Origin: Aedes albopictus
Taxonomy: Eukaryota; Arthropoda; Insecta; Diptera; Culicidae
Assembly (NCBI RefSeq): GCF_035046485.1
Contig: NC_085138.1
Coordinates: 26,914,878 to 26,978,877 of the forward strand
Direction of reading: 5' to 3'
Length of the DNA stretch: 64,000 nt
Shown piece by piece: positions 33,431 through 43,929 of the stretch. The notes beneath the pieces are model-generated. The model was not told where the DNA came from and searched no databases. It saw only the letters and a list, made by a program, of their open reading frames with translations. A program made the translations under genes and the position numbers. Positions within the stretch are counted from its first letter, which is position 1; each line of letters opens with the position of its first letter.

Positions 33431-33689
33431 AACCTTTGAATATTCCTTCAATATACTTAGTATACAAAATTATGAAGAATGAATCATGACAAGCCTGTTT
33501 TTAGAATTATGCGAGAAAAAATGTCATGTGTAGGGAACGTTTGAGAAGTGCCCTCCGAACGCACCCCAAGCGCGTTTTTTTTTTAAATTAAATTCCCAAC
33601 TAGGACCGAAACGGGTTAAGGCCTAAAACTCTATTACACAACCGGCATCTTGAATTTTGGGCCGACATTTGGTCTCCAGTAAAATTCGT

Positions 33690-34115
33690 CAACCATGCTA
33701 AAGGTTACAAAAATCTCCGCAGTTTGATGTGTCGCATGGTGGGGCTTGGTTCAGTTTTATATACGGCCAGTTCTAACGGTGCTGATCCGGTTGACTAAAA
33801 ATGGTCAGAACTCCGGAACGCCTTGACCGATCCGGATCATTTTCAATAACAAACAATGTGGTAAAATTCCGGTTCGATTCGAGCTATAATCCGTAAAATC
33901 ATATGGCCTATGGGAAGTGCCTTAAAAATAAGTGACATTTTGTAGACAGACATACATACAAACATACAGACATCATCTCAATTCGTCGAACTGAGTTGAT
34001 TGGTATATGTGACTCGACCCTCCGAGCCTTCTAACGAAAATTCGTTTTTGTGAGTGAACATATAGCCTTTCAGTACACTTTGGTGTACGAGAAAGGCAAT
34101 AAAAATTTAAACCAG
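33690..34115. repeat. repeat ending in GGTGTACGAGAAAGGCA
   Basis: Low-copy-looking text followed by a CAGACATACATACA tract (33950-33970), TCGACCCTCCGAGCC and a terminal TTTGGTGTACGAGAAAGGCA. I recall this ending as common in mosquito repeats. Its left end was not found. It may be the outer part of the foldback at 30880-33670. Confidence 0.4.
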
Positions 34116-36072
34116 AAAAGAGAATTGTCAGACGAAAAAGGCAAAAAACACGCAACAAAGAATTTGATCAATCTACTTGTTGCCGATAAGATCTAGATCT
34201 ACCATTTTGATCTAATATTTCCTAATAACACTAAATCAAATTGAACGATCATTCATAATCATCAGATTGTGGTCCGAAATTTTGTTCAGTTCTGTAACAC
34301 ATTTACTGTTGGTTTAGTGCATTAGTTAGCATTTATAATGCTGATTTATGTCTTGTTAGAGAGCGAGACATCGTCTACCCTCCTAATCTGCTTCAAAGTT
34401 TCGTCTTGCTCCGCAACACGATCATCGCATTTCCATTCGAACAAGATTAACTAAACTGCGAGGAAGGAAAAGGGAGAACGACGGATGGATGATTCTCAAT
34501 CCAACCAGCTGAACTGATACGGATGAGGCTTCACCGTTGTTGTTTGGCTTATCACCACTCGTTCGTTCATCGACTCCTCCTATAGTTCTGCACCGTGTAC
34601 AGTATCCAGTAGCAACCGCAAGGCCTACTCATCATTCAAACACCAACCGAAACCGACCACACTTGCTGTGATGGTTGCTCATCTTTCAAACTAGCAGCAT
34701 CGCAAACGTCGACGCGGCCATTATTCCATCAAACGCGTGAGTTTGACGAATAATTGGATGATGGGATTCTCCGTCTGCTGTCTGTAACCGCAATTTATTT
34801 TACGCCCTTTTTCAGCCCTACTTGTGGTTTGTTGTTGTAGAACTGACAGGATTTGATTCAAGCTTCTCTTTGTTGATTCAACTTGTAGAACACAATGCAT
34901 TGGAAATAAAGTAGGTGGAAACATGGATTTACCCGAGAGCTGAGCAGTTACTGATGCTGACCGACATTCAAGTACAACGCACAATCACAAAACAATAAGC
35001 GCCTTCACAATCGCACAAATTCGGCGCCACGCGATGTAAAACCACCCATACGCGCACAGCTGACGGATGCAACGGAACCGAAATTCGAAAAGCTGTCGCC
35101 AGCGGCGGCGCCACGCGTTTCACCGTCCAAGTAGGCCACAACCGCGGCGCGCTTAGTGTTGATTGGTATCGATCGATCTATCGAGGTTTGGTGAAAATTC
35201 GATGCCGCGCCGCGGCAGATTCGTTCGTACACGCGGAGATGCTTTTCGTTCGAACAGTAAAAAAAAAACGCACAACAAATGGCGAAGACGCGATCACCTT
35301 CGATCGATCGAGCAGCAGCAACAGAGATGCTGGTGTGAATAACCGTGAGCAACTACTACTCCGAACGCGGGCAAACGATCAACTGATCGCGGATTCTCAA
35401 AGGCGCACGATCGACGGACGAGCGCGCGCGATGCGGTTTCTTCGCGTGTTGAATCGGATCATTCTTCTGCAATCGTTATGCATCAATGGTTGATGTTGAT
35501 GCACGCTCAAAAGGGTTCATACGAATGAAAGGCAGAAGAACATATTTTTATTTAGGGCTTTTTAAGTGTCGTAACAAGAGATCATTCAAGATTAGTGACA
35601 ATCAAGCACCCGCAACAGCTGTTCACTATCTCGCAAAATGATTATTTTCCGTTCAAGCCACGGTTCAAGCGCACAGCAGATCATGAAGTATTTTTTAAGC
35701 GTGCATAGAACAAAGAGAGTGAGAGTGAGTGTACACGTTCAAAATGCTTCATACTCTCAAATGTACCGTAATGAAATGAAGCTCAATGAAAGTGAAAGAG
35801 CTATCGAGATGGGCTATCGTCGTTGGTGGGTTTGAGGTAATTGCTGGATTATTATTTAAAATTTGTTGAAAATAGGAATTCGCTGTGTCAAATTTACACA
35901 TTTACATTTCAGGATTTCGTAACCGTGGCTCGGAGTAACAATTAAGGAGCTTTATTGAAACGCGGCTATCGCACAAAGTGCAATTTCAGTGGACCAGCAG
36001 TCTCTGCCGTCTTGATGATGAGTGTGTCAACCTTCTCGCGCTTGACACGTGCTTTTCTTTGGCCTGGTGACT
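34116..36072. promoter_or_regulatory. mostly unique DNA with a CpG-rich core (34980-35520)
   Basis: No repeat family was recognised. From 34980 to 35520 CpG content is clearly higher than elsewhere, with repeated GATCGATCGA and GCGCGCG motifs and poly-A breaks, as often seen at insect promoters and 5' untranslated exons. Open frames of 101-115 codons occur on both strands (35005-35352 minus, 35188-35493 plus), but neither resembles a known protein. A host gene start here is inference. Confidence 0.3.
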
Positions 36073-36234
36073 ATTGGCGTAGCTAGCTTTTTCTTTTATC
36101 TTACTCACTCTCCTAAACAAGTACGAGAAAGAGCGGGATGCAAGAGGGGGCCTGTGCCCCCTCTTTCATCCTTCTCTTTCTCGTGTTTGTTTAGGAGAGT
36201 GAGCGAGATAAAAGAAAAAGCTAGCTACGCCAAT
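36073..36234. mobile_element. 162-bp hairpin MITE, ATTGGCGTAGCTAGC ends
   Basis: Begins ATTGGCGTAGCTAGCTTTTT and ends with its perfect complement. Pairing continues through TCTCCTAAACAA and AGAAAGAG-type words to an AGGGGGCC/TGCCCCCT centre. Almost the whole element folds into one stem. Confidence 0.85.
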
Positions 36235-37408
36235 GCGTGGTGACCCTACGCTCTTGTTACTGTGAAAGAACAAATTGAAGCAACCAATGACTTGTGATCT
36301 ATAAACAAACAGTAATGGCACCTTAAGCCATTAGAAATAAATTTTCACTATAGTCCATTTTACGAGCCGATTTTATGAATGAATTTTGACAGGAGGTAGC
36401 GTCCAATAACCCGTGAAAACCAATATCATCATCAATATTGTTGTCACTTCGTAAAATGGCTCATAGTACTGTACTGCCGTTATAAGCATAGTTGTCCCAT
36501 GTTACTTTTTGGAAATTTTGACTTTTTTGCACCGAGCGCTCTATTTATACGTATATTTTCATATGACATCAAAAAATAACATACTTTGTTCGAAGACTCA
36601 ATGAAAAGCATGTCAAGTCAAATTGTCCCACAATTGAAATTCTACGCATAACAGTCCCACTATAAAATTTCTACGTAAAACTGATACAATAAGCATTTTT
36701 AGTAACTTAGCTTCACCTAATAGCATAGCTATTTCAATACTGCATGGTATAAACTTTTCTTTTATGTTGACATTACGCTCCAGCTGGAACAAAACTTGTT
36801 CTCCAGTTAACCCGCAAACACCCGGGACGATCTACTTTTGGCAGAAATGCAATATCTTCTTTGTTTTAAAAGATTTTACCCCGCATTTTTTTTATAGTCA
36901 AGGGGAATAGTTGTGCTATGAAATGCATGGTACCTCCCCCCTTTGCACCCTCCCCCCTTTTGCGGGGAGGCGAAAATACGTGGCTTTTTTTTGTATTTTT
37001 CATAAATTCTACATGTTTTTACTGAAATTTCATCGTTTTGCTTATCATCAATCCAGGTTTTTACGCTAGCCTTGCCATAAATTTTGAATCACCCCCTCTG
37101 ACATTTCTTGCCGACACTATAATTTTTTTAATTGGATCATAGCAAACTTAGCAATGCTGAACAATTTCATTGTTGAAAATGAAGTGTCAACAATTTTCGC
37201 TCCTGTCCCGGATGCTTGAGTGTGAATTAGAATTATTGTTCCGTGATTTGTTAACAACTCTTCTATTTTTACATTTTAGGATGATGTAAGAAATGGAAGT
37301 GGCCAGCCAATCGAGGCAGTTCATTCAAATTTATGCAGCATTTCAAACAACAATGCGATGCTGTTGGAGACCGATTTTCGAGGGCCGTTTTTAGTCATGG
37401 TTTATGCA

Positions 37409-37700
37409 TTATCGTGAGGCTACGAAATGACCTAATTCCGTGCAGTAATTTAGGATTTTAATTATGAACACCATGCTCTCGGCACTGATGCATGAATTAT
37501 GTCCATTAAATAAGAGATTAAGTTGCCTCTTGGTTGCCTCGGGCTGCAAATCTTCAATAAAGACATCTAACCTATCCAAAACATTTACAAATTCTTGACG
37601 TCTCGTCCCCAATTCTTTTTTGAATCTTTCATGTGCCCTCTGAAAGGAAGTGCCTTCGACAAGCGCCTGTCGGTCTCGATGGAATAATTGTTTGGAACTT
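37409..37700 (-). pseudogene. possible coding remnant inside the piggyBac-like element
   Basis: Minus-strand reading with the text RRQEFVNVLDRLDVFIEDLQ, loosely like the gag N-terminus of some LTR elements; a second 68-codon minus frame at 37962-38168 follows. I do not recognise a family with confidence and the frames are broken. Captured or decayed coding DNA is possible. Confidence 0.25.
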
Positions 37701-38285
37701 TTCTATAGAAAAGATCTGGCTTTCCGAACTAATCTGCAAACTTTGCGTTCAAATGGTTTCTGCCACGGTCTAATTATTCTGGTGGGAAGCTTTGACTGTT
37801 AGATTTTTAGTCCCTTAACTTCAATTCAGAAAACGCTCGAGAAAACGTACTTTGCATAGACGTCGTTATTAATCAAGTTATATCCTTGTATTTTTTGCGG
37901 TCAGCCGATCAACTCCTGAAGACGGACGGTGGTGCTAGTAAGTCATGTTGATTTTGATTGCTCAAACTGCCTCGTAAACATTCGTTTGAACATTTTGTTT
38001 GGAGTCTACACGTTGTTCCTGAATCCTTGCCGAAAATTTCATGAATCTTATAACACACTCCTTTCCGTTTAAAAAAACTGATTTGACCAGAGCGACCAGA
38101 TCCCTTTGAATACCCGCTGAAGCACAGTCCATTGCAGTACAACCAGATTCAGTAATTTTGTTTGACAAACTTCTACTTTTAATAGTTTAGAGTCATATCA
38201 AGGCCTCGTCCCAAATGCATCCGGCAGATTTTCGGTTTTTGCAGGTCTAAAATATAATAAAAAGGTTGTTAATTAAATATTCTTA

Positions 38286-38433
38286 GGGTCTGTGTCAATT
38301 GGTGAATTAAAATTAATTTTTACTTAAATTTGACAGTTCAACACTTAAACTTGACACTTTTCCCAAGGAAATAATTATCGAACTGTCAAGTTTAAGTGAA
38401 AATTAATTTTAATTCACCAATTGACACAGACCC
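38286..38433. mobile_element. Harbinger-type MITE, 148 bp
   Basis: Ends GGGTCTGTGTCAATTGGTGA and its complement, with TTA on both sides (38283-38285 and 38434-38436), the 3-bp TWA target typical of PIF/Harbinger. The arms pair over about 53 bp each. Confidence 0.85.
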
Positions 38434-38689
38434 TTAATGGTTGAGAGCATGATAATTCACAACAAATCGAGTGAAAATTATTGACAGCTCAATCAACAAT
38501 CTCAACTCAAAGTCTACTTTGACCAAACTTGATCAAACTATAAAACCCGTCGGCAACAAACGTCAAAATCGAATCACCCCTTGTTGTTTTATAGTCAGCG
38601 TAAAAAGCAACACAAAGAAATACTCAAAACATTACGAGATACAACAGAGGTAATCGTGGAAGAATAAAGTAAAGAGATACAAAAGTGTA

Positions 38690-39580
38690 AAGCTTGAAGG
38701 TCTTAATTCCAGAATAGTTTGGATGACCTAGATGACCCAAGTGAATGTTGCTAAGTTATCAGAATTGCACCCTGATGTTCTAAGAGTAGCGTAGATTATA
38801 TTCCGTGAGCATTCGCTGCAATAAAAAAAATCCTAAGATTTACAGATATTGCGACCCATACTTCAAAATACATTGGGTTCATTTGTATGCCAGTGGACAC
38901 CCAAATAGCAATAAATACAGATACTCGTAATATAATGAGGTGCAACAGACACAATCGTGAAAGAATTATACCAATAGAGTGAAGAAAAACAAGAGTAGAG
39001 CCTGTAGACCTTGAAGTTCCTAATTCCAGAATAGTTTGGAAAGCCTGGAATATCCCATGAATGTACCAAAAGCTTTATAGATGTGCACTGAGGTTCCATC
39101 AGCACTATAGACTACATTCCACGATTTTTTTTTCACAACTAAAGCATGAGACCGTATGTAGATATCGTAAGCCAAACTTCAAAGTGTTTTGGAGGCCATT
39201 TGTATTTCACGGAATGTCCAACTACCACAATATCAAGTTGCTCATAGCATTGTGAGGTGTAATAGACATTAACGTGACTAAATTTCTTGGACAGAGTGAA
39301 CACAAACGATGGTAGATGTTTTAGATCTTAAGAAAATGAATTCCAGAGTAGTTTGGATGACCTAGATCACCCAATTCATGTACCATGAATTTTCTAGGGG
39401 TGCTTTGAGGCTTTTTGAGTACCGTAGACAATATTCTGTAATCATTCATCGTGTATAAAATTTGGTTGAGAATGCTAGATTTGAGTCACAAAGTTCGGAG
39501 TACTTTGGAGGCCTTAGAATAGCTCTGGGATCAAAACTTCAACAGACTATGATGGGTAGTAATACATTGCATGTCTAGGA
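38690..39580 (+). repeat. three degenerate ~310-bp tandem repeats
   Basis: Each unit has AATTCCAGA(A/G)TAGTTTGG, a GA(C/T)CTAGAT or CCTGGAATATCCCA block, a TAGA(T/C)(T/A)A(T/C)ATTCC block and a GAGGTG(C/T)AA block. Units start near 38697, 39010 and 39325; the third runs into the right terminal repeat. Confidence 0.7.
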
Positions 39581-39915
39581 TAAGTGAAAACTATTGATGA
39601 TAAGCAAAACGATGAAATTTCAGCAAAAACATGTAGAATTTATGAAAAATACAAAAAAAAGCCACGTATTTTCGCCTCCCCGCAAAAGGGGGGAGGGTGC
39701 AAAGGGGGGAGGTACCATGCATTTCATAGCACAACTATTCCCCTTGACTATAAAAAAATGCGGGGTAAAATCTTTTAAAACAAAGAAGATATTGCATTTC
39801 TGCCAAAAGTAGATCGTCCCGGGTGTTTGCGGGTTAAACAAAAACTGTTATTTCTTTGCAACTTGCAGTTGCAATCTGAAATCCCATATTGCTGCAATGC
39901 GCGTTGAGCTCATAA

Positions 39916-40082
39916 GGCGCTGTCCATAAACTACGTAGACTTTTTTTGGGCCATCTCAGACCCCCCCTCCCCCCTCGTAGACTTTTGTTCATACAAAATT
40001 TTCGAAATTTGTATGGAGCGTAGACTTTGGCCAGACCCCCCCCGTCCCCCCCTAAGAGTCTACGTAGTTTATGGACAGGCCC
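39916..40082. mobile_element. Harbinger-type MITE, 167 bp
   Basis: Ends GGCGCTGTCCATAAACTACG and the complement of CGTAGTTTATGGACAGGCCC, with TAA at both sides (39913-39915 and 40083-40085). It contains the CCCCCCTCCCCCCTCG block and CGTAGACTTT repeats. A truncated relative is at 58267-58330. Confidence 0.85.
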
Positions 40083-40085
40083 TAA

Positions 40086-42740
40086 ACCAAACATAAACAT
40101 TTTAACGTATTTAAGAGGCTCAAATGTCGTGAAGCATGACGAAGCCGATCCAATATAATGACATAGAGGTTGCTGAATTGAATGACTGGTATATGTGAAA
40201 ATTTTCAGAATTTAAGCAAGCTTGAAATATTGTTGGTAAGTGAGTTGATGAGTTTCACTTTTTTATTTCAATATGTTATCCCAATAATTTGATTGAATTA
40301 GTGTGTCGGTAAGTGAGTGGCTTAGTTATCGCCTATTTAGAAAATAAAAAGAACATTTTTGGGTTAAACCCAAATCGAAGATGAACTGCTGAAGGCACTG
40401 AACAAACAATCAATATATCAATGGATTACCAGCTTTGACAAAAATTGCAACAGATGGCGCTAGTGAGCAGGAGTTTTTTACTTTTAAAATGTATGGAGAA
40501 ATTAATAAAAAATAATTTCTTGACTTAATAGGCATTTTATCGGAAAAAATATTTGGTACAGATTGTAGGCCATAATGATCGCAATCTACGATACCAAATA
40601 TTTTTTCCCAAAATTTCGAAATATTTGAAATATTTGAAAAAATGTTCAAATCTCCATACATTATTTCGACCGAAAACTTCTGCCTTGATATTGGTTGATC
40701 TTCGTTTGCCTATATTGTCTATCCGGTTGGAATCAAGACAGACATTCGATCAAAAATTGCCATTTTCTTGGTCTACAAGTGTCGCAACTGTTTCGCATCT
40801 AGTGCGCTGTGTTGCTGACAGCGTCGGGAAGGATGCGCACTACTTTTGACATGATTCAAAAACGTCGCGAGTTGGATCGCGTCGCGACTCGATTGTGCGA
40901 CGTCCGGTTTGGTGGCGGCCCGACAATACATGGCATCACGTAAATACATGGATCCATGTTTACCTTTACCCTTCTGTCAATGAGTCGAAGTAAAAAAAAT
41001 GAAAAAAAGTTTAGAGTGGCAACGCGGAATCAAAAATCTGCGGTAAATATTTCATTTTATTACATATTAAAAGTATTAAAACTAATATCTAATTTTATAA
41101 TACTGATTATTTCAGATACACGATCATACATAGACTCCAGATGTTTCAACAGAGCCCAGGAATATGCATCGTCTGTAGGGAAAAACCTCGACGGCGTCAT
41201 TGCGTCGCTGCTCTCGCAGGAGTTCCGCTGGCAATGCGGCGACTTATAAACGGTTCATCGAGACGGATTAAAGTTCCGTTATGTCGTTGAAGATGTTCCT
41301 AGTGTTGCGCACGTATTGTTGATCCGGTAAGGAGTCATCGTCGGCACATCAAATTGTCTTCCGAGAAGAACGGCGGTCAGAAGCAACGCCGAGTCCGTAA
41401 AGATGGTAATATTCCAGTGGTCGATGATATTTAACCTTGTATCGGGATACTGTACTGCCGATTTCTCTTAATTCTTCTAGATAAACAGACCGCCAACCTA
41501 ATGATTCATCATAAGCTATTTTACGAGACGTTCTACCGGTGGGCCGCTCATTGTTATTGTTTACATTTGATGTTTTTGTTTTCGCGAAAAGTAGTATAAC
41601 ATGTGGTGAGCGTCAATCAGATTTTTGCTGGCAGAGATGTTTCGGTTTCTAATGTGGCATGAATCAATCCCCCGTGCTGCATGGTGTCACTAGCAGATGA
41701 AAAAAACAACCCCACGATCTACGAATATTAATTATAGTGGGCGGATTGACGCATTTTTGCAGACAAATGAACCCCGTTTAATGGATGGGCCTGTATCACA
41801 TGTTATGCTAGCGAAAATGTAAATAAATGGGCCCACCGGTTGGGCTTCAAAGCTGGTAAACATTCAAAAAACAGCTGATTTGAAACGTCTCATAAAATGC
41901 CTTATTGCAGTTGGAGCCGACAGCATCAGAAAGTACGACTGCCAGACCATTGTATACATTAGCTATGAATGAACCACTTCTCTAACAACGGAATGCATTT
42001 TCTTTTTTGCTTCCCACTGTTCGTTTCACAGCGATCCCAGCACAAGTTCAAAGTAGGATATGTATGTACTACTTAATCAACCGAATATACATCGCCGTCA
42101 ACGAAAACCTCCGGATCTTGCACGAAACTTGGTCTCGTTCTGGAAAACCTGAAACTCTTCCGGATTCCAGGATACGCTGCCAAACTTTTTACATCAACTG
42201 CGACTGTGACATCTGACATAATCTCTTCGATGACCACATGAACCTCACGCACAAGAACACGCACTCCGCAACCCATTCAATCTACAGTGCGCACACCGGA
42301 TAGATCATGAGGAAATGCCTTCAGGTCAATTAGGGTGAGAAAGCAATCTTATGAGACTTCAAGGAATAACCCCAGCTTCGACAGGATTGTGGTGGCTGGA
42401 GAGATGGGTTCGTGGAGGCGGATCAGAGTGGTAGAAATCAACAACAGCAACAAGGTATGAATAAATGCTTTTCTTTATGTTTCTGAAACAAAATCAAGTA
42501 CACCAGTTCAGTCATGGTGAATGGCTACATAAATATCATCCACTGTATCCCTGTTGGTGTACATCGGATCGTGGTGTACATGATCGTTTGTTGGCGTACG
42601 GCGTACATAATAATTTCACATGTTTTTTGCTACCTTATGACATTACACTACGAGTATGCTTACACATTTGTTGTTTTTGTAAATGAAAAGTGAACTCAGC
42701 ACTATAATTTCTATTGTATATGTACCTACTTGTCATTTTA
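40086..42740. other. low-annotation region with a candidate first exon
   Basis: A 66-bp hairpin (40540-40607, AAAAAATATTTGGTA arms) is the only clear structure. At 40980-41042 on the plus strand an ATG in good context opens 21 basic codons (MSRSKKNEKKFRVATRNQKS) ending at a GTAAAT donor; a matching TTTCAG acceptor at 41110-41115 leads to a shifted frame and a stop. It could be a first exon whose partner lies elsewhere, or a decayed gene. Not recognised. Confidence 0.25.
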
Positions 42741-42744
42741 GTAT

Positions 42745-43485
42745 CACTTCGGCCTACTTTTCCTCACTATACCAATCAGTTGCATTATGGTTCACAATGC
42801 AACTCATGTCGGTTGCATTATGAATCATACAACAATTGTTTACTCGACAACCCGTGTTTCCACGACAAGAGCTGGAAAATCTGTGACGGTTATAGGTAGC
42901 TTAATTTAAATTTCTTTTTCAGTATTGTCGCGGTTGAAACCCGAAGTTTTCCCACACGCGACAATCGATTTTTCTTCAAATCCATACGTGAAACCTAACG
43001 TCGGATGTAGTGCGCTGGGTAGTGGATCTGGCCCTCTATCCAGCGCACTTTGCCCGACGCACGGTTTGGGAGAAAAATCGGTTTTCGCTTGTCAAAAATC
43101 CCGATTTTCAACTGCACGAACAATATGATGGAAGACGTGTGTGTTCCCATTCAACTACTGGGAAACACGGCGATTTTGATGGAAATAATCATTTCCAGTA
43201 AATGTTTTTGTCGATGCAAAAAATGGTGCCACTTCGTTTGGTGGTTTCGTTTTGAGTGGTCCAATATCAACAAATATTTGATATCTTACTAATGTAACAT
43301 ACTTCAACAAGTAAATTTACTTTTTGCAACTCGACACTATAAATTCTATGTTTATACTAATTGTTTTAGTAACGAAACGGCCTACTTTTCCTCACTATGC
43401 CAAACAATTGCATTATAGTTCATAATGCTACTCATTTCAGTTGCATTATGAATCATAATGCAATTGTTTGATCAACAACCAAAAA
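42745..43485 (+). repeat. pair of ~100-bp direct repeats with inner palindromes
   Basis: CGGCCTACTTTTCCTCACTA begins both copies (42749-42852 and 43378-43480). Each contains TTGCATTATGAATCAT and its partial complement GTTCATAATGC. The ~525 bases between hold a GTAGTGCGCTGGGTAG/CCAGCGCAC hairpin near 43005-43050. Could be two MITE copies or ends of a small element. Confidence 0.55.
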
Positions 43486-43929
43486 CCTTAGCTAGCAAAA
43501 AAGTCTGACAACCCCTGCTGGTGAAGCGTATTGCGTATGACATAAAAATTTTATACTAAGAAATATTGAAATGTGCATTTTAGGTGAAAACCCGCCGTTA
43601 TTTTAATCATCATATGTTTTTTTCAGTTTCTTACAGTTTCTCCTGGCAATAGAGGCTGCCCATCATTTACCACTCTGGTTATAAAGCTACCTATATGAGG
43701 AAGAACTGGACCATAAACATCCTCATCTTGGTCATTACTGCAGAAGTCCGAAAAAGTTTTTATTAACAATTCAAATTTATATTTTTAATGTAAAATAAAA
43801 ATAATCAACAGGGGGGTGGGGTTACTGGGCTATAAAACATATCTGAACATCCTAGGGTAGGTTCACCATATCTGTTACCAAATTTGAAGTTTATAAATGA
43901 GTCATCAGTTATTCTTGCATTTAACCGAA

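Larger units (their letters stand above)
30880..33670. mobile_element. large foldback made of inverted tandem repeats
   Basis: Outer arms are complementary: TCGGTCCTAGTTGGGAATTT near 30950 pairs with the region near 33593, and the blocks at about 31280-31480 pair with about 33390-33560. Between them are about ten direct copies of a ~153-bp unit (core GACATATTGGCC, GGATGTTCCGGGAACCTGG, AAGTGGCCATTTTCC, CATATCAATCTTCATG), then about four copies in reverse orientation from about 32810 to 33420. No transposase gene. Short ORFs of 60-117 codons are translations of the repeat. Confidence 0.85.
36811..39833. mobile_element. piggyBac-like element with ~241-bp terminal inverted repeats
   Basis: TTAA lies on both sides (36807-36810 and 39834-39837) and the ends are CCCGCAAACACCCGGG and its complement: the TTAA target and CCC start of the piggyBac group. 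The terminal inverted repeats (36811-37052 and 39593-39833) are nearly identical, with about one substitution and one single-base length change. The 2.5-kb interior has no transposase frame but holds a Harbinger-type MITE (38286-38433) and three ~310-bp tandem repeats. Known piggyBac ends are much shorter, so this is an unusual non-autonomous form. Confidence 0.8.
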
